Shown: positions 6,828-10,223 of the stretch, in pieces | How the letters are laid out: each line of letters begins with the position of its first letter | Numbering within the stretch: position 1 is the stretch's first letter | Assembly: GCA_964522445.1 (NCBI GenBank) | Contig: CAZFUY010000103.1 | Location: forward strand, 1-10,223 | Direction of reading: 5' to 3' | Source: CAZFUY01 sp964522445 | Lineage (GTDB): Bacteria; Pseudomonadota; Gammaproteobacteria; SZUA-229 | Length of the DNA: 10,223 nucleotides | Position numbers and translations under genes: made by a program | Notes under the pieces: model-generated | What the model was told of the DNA's origin: nothing | Seen by the model: the letters and a program-made list of their open reading frames with translations, nothing else | Databases searched by the model: none

Positions 6828-8135
6828 ATGGAAAATGATCGTCGAAAATTTATATCGCAACTAGCAGGGCTTGGTGGTCTGGTAGCTGCGCCACTCGTAT
6901 CAAATGCAGCATCTTCTGGTGTTCGTGTTAATAATATCCGCTTATCAAAAAATAATGGTCAGACCCGACTGGTTTTTGATTTAGATGGCGCGGTAGATCA
7001 TAAGTTATTCAGCTTGCACAAACCTGAGCGAGTCGTCATCGACCTGAAAAAAACTCAGCTAGTTAACTCGGGTTTAATTGAAGAACTGCATAATAATATT
7101 TTAAATGGCCTTCGTTTTGGTATCCGCAATGGTCACGATTTACGCGTAGTACTGGATCTTAAATCAAAATCAAAACCACGTAGTTTCTTATTAAAACCTT
7201 CAGCGGATCAGGGGTATCGACTGGTTATTGATTTAAATGACCCTCAGGTAAAACAGCAGAAAAAAGAAACTAAGTTGCGTGAAGTGATTGTTGCTATCGA
7301 TGCAGGGCATGGTGGTAAAGATCCCGGTGCAACAGGTCGAAATGGTACTCATGAAAAAGATGTTACCCTGGCGATAGCGCGCAAACTGAAAAAATTAATT
7401 GATAAACAGCCCGGCATGAAAGCGGCGATGATTCGAGATACAGACCGCTTTATGAGGCTGCGTGAACGAATTAAAAAGGCGCATAAAGTTAAAGCAGATT
7501 TAATGATTTCACTTCATGCTGATTCATTCCCGGATAAACGTGCCCGTGGTGCATCGGTGTATGCATTATCTGTTGATGGTGCAACATCAGAATCTGCACG
7601 CTTATTGGCAGAAAAAGAAAACAAAGTGGATATGCTATTTGGCAATGTTAATCTGGATGACAAAGATGAAATGGTCAAACAGGTTCTGCTGGATTTATCG
7701 CTAACAGGCACGATTCAGTCTAGCCTGGATATTGGTGATGAAGTATTGCATGAGCTAAATAAAGTGGGTCGAGTGCATAAGAAAAAAGTGCAGCAGGCAG
7801 GTTTTGCGGTATTGAAAGCACCTAATATCCCCGCCATTCTTTTAGAAACGGCATTTATATCAAATCCAAAAGAAGAACGTAATTTACGCACACCTTCGCA
7901 TCAATTAAAAATGGCAAAAGCTATTCTTCGGGGAGCAAATGACTACTTTGCGCGTAATGCACCCCCCGGTACCTGGTTATCTCAAAATGGTAAAAATTAC
8001 ATTATTAAGCGAGGCGATACACTGGCGCTGATTTCACAACGCTTTAAGACGCCAGTAAATCATATTAAAAGTCGTAACTCATTACACAGTGATCAATTAA
8101 AAGTAGGGCAGACAATTATTATTCCAGTGGGCTGA
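6828..8135 (+). CDS. amiB: N-acetylmuramoyl-L-alanine amidase, AMIN + Amidase_3 + LysM, Tat-exported
   Basis: A periplasmic zinc amidase that cuts the amide bond between N-acetylmuramic acid and the stem peptide, splitting septal peptidoglycan during division. From ATG 6828 it is 435 residues: a twin-arginine signal (DRRKFI at 4-9, then a hydrophobic stretch ending near SNAAS), an AMIN domain (about 32-135) for septal targeting, the catalytic domain (about 152-372) and one LysM (about 390-433, YIIKRGDTLALISQRF). Zinc ligands His161 (DAGHGG), Glu176 (HEKD) and His230 (SLHAD) and catalytic Glu340 (LLETAF) are present. Residues about 261-304 match the insert that in E. coli AmiB/AmiC holds the autoinhibitory helix relieved by EnvC or NlpD. 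The symbol follows gene order; the Tat signal recalls AmiA/AmiC, so amiC is a possible label. GTG 6810 would add six residues but lacks ribosome-site support. The 6614-6705 stretch upstream is AT-rich with no convincing promoter. Confidence 0.94.
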   Translation: MENDRRKFISQLAGLGGLVAAPLVSNAASSGVRVNNIRLSKNNGQTRLVFDLDGAVDHKLFSLHKPERVVIDLKKTQLVNSGLIEELHNNILNGLRFGIRNGHDLRVVLDLKSKSKPRSFLLKPSADQGYRLVIDLNDPQVKQQKKETKLREVIVAIDAGHGGKDPGATGRNGTHEKDVTLAIARKLKKLIDKQPGMKAAMIRDTDRFMRLRERIKKAHKVKADLMISLHADSFPDKRARGASVYALSVDGATSESARLLAEKENKVDMLFGNVNLDDKDEMVKQVLLDLSLTGTIQSSLDIGDEVLHELNKVGRVHKKKVQQAGFAVLKAPNIPAILLETAFISNPKEERNLRTPSHQLKMAKAILRGANDYFARNAPPGTWLSQNGKNYIIKRGDTLALISQRFKTPVNHIKSRNSLHSDQLKVGQTIIIPVG

Positions 8136-8169
8136 TAAAATAAATAATTATAAAAAAGTAGTACTTTTG

Positions 8170-8192
8170 AACCCGCCCTGTGCGGGTTTTTT
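8170..8192 (+). terminator. Intrinsic terminator after the amidase gene
   Basis: AACCCGC (8170-8176), loop CCTGT, GCGGGTT (8182-8188), running into six T (8187-8192): a 7-bp GC-rich stem with a U-tract, 34 bases after the stop. It separates the nnr-tsaE-amiB unit from mutL. A second inverted repeat, AAAAGTA-G-TACTTTT (8154-8168), lies directly upstream. Confidence 0.88.
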
Positions 8193-8334
8193 ATGTGCTA
8201 TCAAATACTATAAGTGCCTGCTGCTTATACTCTGAAGCTGGCCTTAAGATCAAGTTCTGTTCCCAGGCATGACCAATCAAACGATTGTTTCGCTTATAAC
8301 TAAAAACTGTTATTTAGGATCTAAAGTAAAATCT

Positions 8335-8343
8335 TGTTACAAT
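8335..8343 (+). promoter_or_regulatory. Extended -10 promoter for mutL
   Basis: TGTTACAAT is an extended -10 (TGn plus TACAAT, 5/6). A start near 8350 would leave about 22 bases of leader. The -35 position (about 8314-8320, TTAGGAT) is poor. It lies downstream of the strong terminator at 8170-8192, so mutL needs its own promoter. The rest of 8193-8330 shows nothing recognisable. Confidence 0.5.
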
Positions 8344-8371
8344 TCGCTAAATTTTTCAGTTAGTTAAATCC

Positions 8372-10165
8372 ATGCAAAAACGTATTCATCAAATGCCTAA
8401 TCAACTAATCAACCAGATTGCTGCGGGTGAGGTTGTTGAGCGGCCAGCTTCTGTGGTTAAAGAGTTGCTGGAAAATAGTCTGGATGCGGGTGCTCAAAGA
8501 ATTGATATTGATATTGAAAAAGGTGGCATTAAAAATATTCGTATTCGTGATGATGGCCATGGTATTCATAAAGAAGATTTAGCTTTGGCTCTGTCTCGCC
8601 ATGCCACCAGCAAGATTAGAAATCTTGATGATTTAGAGCGTGTGCAAAGCCTTGGTTTTAGAGGAGAGGCTTTACCCAGTATTGCTTCTGTTAGTCGTCT
8701 GAGTCTAACTTCCAGACAGCAGGAGTGCGATGAAAGCTGGTGTGTGCAGGGGCGAGATGAGCAGTCTGCTGAGTTAAAACCAGCACCCCATGCTATTGGT
8801 ACAACTGTTGAAATTCGTGATCTTTTTTACAATGTACCAGCACGGCGAAAATTTCTTAAAACTGAAAAAACTGAATTTAACCATCTTGAAGATGTTGTTA
8901 AACGTATTGCTTTAAGTAGCTTTGATATTGATATCAAACTCAGCCATAACCAGCGTGTTATTAAGCAAATGCGAGCAGCTCATGACCGAACCAGCATGGA
9001 AAAACGTATTGCTGAAATCTGTGGCAGTGCGTTTATTGAGCAGGCTGTGTATATGGAATTTGAAGCTGCGGGTCTGAAATTACATGGCTGGATTGCGCAG
9101 CCTGCATTCTCACGATCTCAGGCGGATATGCAGTACTTTTTTGTAAATGGACGCATGATTAAAGACAAGCTGGTGACTCATGCTGTGCGTCAGGCTTATC
9201 AGGATGTGCTTTATCATGGCCGTCATCCGGCCTATGTGCTGTATCTGGAATTAGATCCTGTTCTGGTGGATGTTAATGCGCATCCCACCAAGCATGAAGT
9301 GCGTTTTAGAGAAGGTCGGCTGGTACATGATTTTCTATTTCGCGCGATCCATAATGCGCTGGCAGATGTGCGTCCAGGTAATCAAATAGATCAGGTAACT
9401 GAATCAGCGGCTCATATTCAGCAGCAGTCAGCTATGCCGCTTTATGGTCAAAGTTCAGGTATGGGTTATGGCTCAGCTGGTCGGCAAAGCAATATGGCGC
9501 TGAAAGTTGAAGAACAAATTCAGGCTTATTCAAATTTATCAAACAATGCCTTTGTGCCATCGGATGAAGATGTTGAAGATATTCCTCCGCTGGGGTATGC
9601 GATGGCACAGTTAAAAGGTGTGTTTATTCTGTCGCAAACAGCACGAGGCATGGTTGTGGTTGATATGCATGCGGCTCATGAACGCATTACTTATGAGCGG
9701 CTCAAAAAATCCCTGGATGAAGGCGGCATAGCTTCACAGCCTTTACTGGTGCCTATCTCTATTTCAGTGAGTGAGAAAGAAGCGGATCTGGCTGAGAGCA
9801 ATAAAAGCATATTTACTGAGCTGGGATTTGAGCTGGATCGTTCCTCCCCTGAGTCTATGCGTATTAGACAAATCCCTGTTATTCTGGCAAAAGGTGATGC
9901 AGAAGTACTGGTAAAAGATGTGTTATCTGATCTGGTAACCTATGGAAATAGTGAGCGCATACGACAGGCAATAAATGAAGTGTTAGGCACTATGGCGTGT
10001 CATGGCTCGGTGAGAGCTAATCGGAAATTAACTATCCCTGAAATGAATGCACTGCTTCGAGACATGGAAAATACACAGCGTAGTGGCCAGTGTAATCATG
10101 GTCGCCCAACCTGGGTGGAATTTAGCATGGACGAAATGGATAAATGGTTTATGCGGGGAAAATAG
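8372..10165 (+). CDS. mutL: DNA mismatch repair protein MutL, endonuclease type
   Basis: A complete 597-residue MutL, the ATP-driven matchmaker that links MutS mismatch recognition to strand incision. The GHKL ATPase domain shows ELLENSLDAG (31-40, general base Glu34, Mg-binding Asn35 region), DDGHGI (60-65), RHATSK (76-81) and GFRGEAL (95-101); Lys307 in HPTK matches the conserved ATP-contacting lysine. A low-complexity linker (about 335-405) precedes the C-terminal dimerisation domain. There DMHAAHERITYE (431-442) fits the nuclease metal-binding motif D-x-HA-x2-E-x4-E, with ACHGSVRA (542-549) and CNHGRP (574-579) as the other metal-site motifs. E. coli MutL lacks these, so this protein probably nicks DNA itself and the host may lack MutH. 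ATG 8372 is the natural start, though no clear ribosome binding site is seen; ATG 8393 is the alternative. Confidence 0.97.
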   Translation: MQKRIHQMPNQLINQIAAGEVVERPASVVKELLENSLDAGAQRIDIDIEKGGIKNIRIRDDGHGIHKEDLALALSRHATSKIRNLDDLERVQSLGFRGEALPSIASVSRLSLTSRQQECDESWCVQGRDEQSAELKPAPHAIGTTVEIRDLFYNVPARRKFLKTEKTEFNHLEDVVKRIALSSFDIDIKLSHNQRVIKQMRAAHDRTSMEKRIAEICGSAFIEQAVYMEFEAAGLKLHGWIAQPAFSRSQADMQYFFVNGRMIKDKLVTHAVRQAYQDVLYHGRHPAYVLYLELDPVLVDVNAHPTKHEVRFREGRLVHDFLFRAIHNALADVRPGNQIDQVTESAAHIQQQSAMPLYGQSSGMGYGSAGRQSNMALKVEEQIQAYSNLSNNAFVPSDEDVEDIPPLGYAMAQLKGVFILSQTARGMVVVDMHAAHERITYERLKKSLDEGGIASQPLLVPISISVSEKEADLAESNKSIFTELGFELDRSSPESMRIRQIPVILAKGDAEVLVKDVLSDLVTYGNSERIRQAINEVLGTMACHGSVRANRKLTIPEMNALLRDMENTQRSGQCNHGRPTWVEFSMDEMDKWFMRGK

Positions 10166-10168
10166 ATA

Positions 10169-10223
10169 AGTCATTAGTCATTAGTCATTAGTCATTAGTC
10201 ATTAGTCATTAGTCATTAGTCAT
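10169..10223. repeat. Perfect 7-bp tandem repeat (AGTCATT)n after mutL, running off the window
   Basis: Seven perfect copies of AGTCATT plus six bases of an eighth, starting three bases after the mutL stop and continuing past the edge. Every unit contains TAG on the + strand and TGA on the minus strand, and seven is not a multiple of three, so all six frames are closed: it is non-coding. The next gene is expected to be miaA by gene order. Confidence 0.97.

Noticed and set aside
8154..8168. AAAAGTA-G-TACTTTT as a separate regulatory site
   Set aside because: It is AT-rich with a one-base centre and sits between the amidase stop and its terminator; there is no gene start nearby for it to control.
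10169..10223. CRISPR array
   Set aside because: The units are seven bases with no spacers, so it is a simple tandem repeat.

Overview
The window comes from a gammaproteobacterial chromosome of moderate to low GC. The main evidence is the gene order nnr - tsaE - amiB - mutL on the + strand, the classic gammaproteobacterial block that in E. coli continues into miaA-hfq. The proteins are clearly gammaproteobacterial in type. The MutL keeps the nuclease motif found in lineages such as Pseudomonas rather than the MutH-dependent E. coli form. I cannot name the species from sequence alone.

Layout. (1) Positions 1-2358, minus strand: a large surface lipoprotein whose 3' end lies outside the window. 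It has a lipobox, an acidic linker, three tandem Ig-like repeats, seven FDG repeats that probably form a seven-bladed beta-propeller, and the start of a C-terminal beta-rich domain. (2) Positions 2359-2737: a divergent 379-bp intergenic region with an extended -10 promoter to the left, a sigma70-type promoter to the right, a possible 16-codon small ORF, and a perfect inverted repeat just before the next gene. (3) Positions 2738-4585: an unusual one-component protein joining a PAS-like sensor region, a LuxR-type HTH and an intact alpha/beta hydrolase. (4) Positions 4668-6613: nnr (NAD(P)H-hydrate repair) and tsaE (tRNA t6A ATPase), overlapping by GTGA. (5) Positions 6614-6827: a leader with two 50-bp imperfect repeats carrying four CAGGAAG/CAGGATG-type boxes in small hairpins, resembling CsrA/RsmA-binding RNA. 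(6) Positions 6828-8135: a Tat-exported, LysM-containing cell-wall amidase, closed by a strong intrinsic terminator at 8170-8192. (7) Positions 8372-10165: mutL with its own extended -10 promoter. (8) From 10169 to the window end: a perfect 7-bp tandem repeat starting three bases after the mutL stop.

The right-hand part is a conserved housekeeping cluster covering metabolite repair, tRNA modification, septal peptidoglycan splitting and mismatch repair. The left-hand part is accessory: a secreted repeat lipoprotein divergent from a regulator-hydrolase fusion. The most interesting points are the CAGGA-box array in front of the amidase, the HTH-hydrolase fusion with its hairpin-bearing leader, the 3 x Ig plus 7-blade lipoprotein, and the heptanucleotide array after mutL. 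No mobile element, CRISPR array, tRNA or rRNA was seen.
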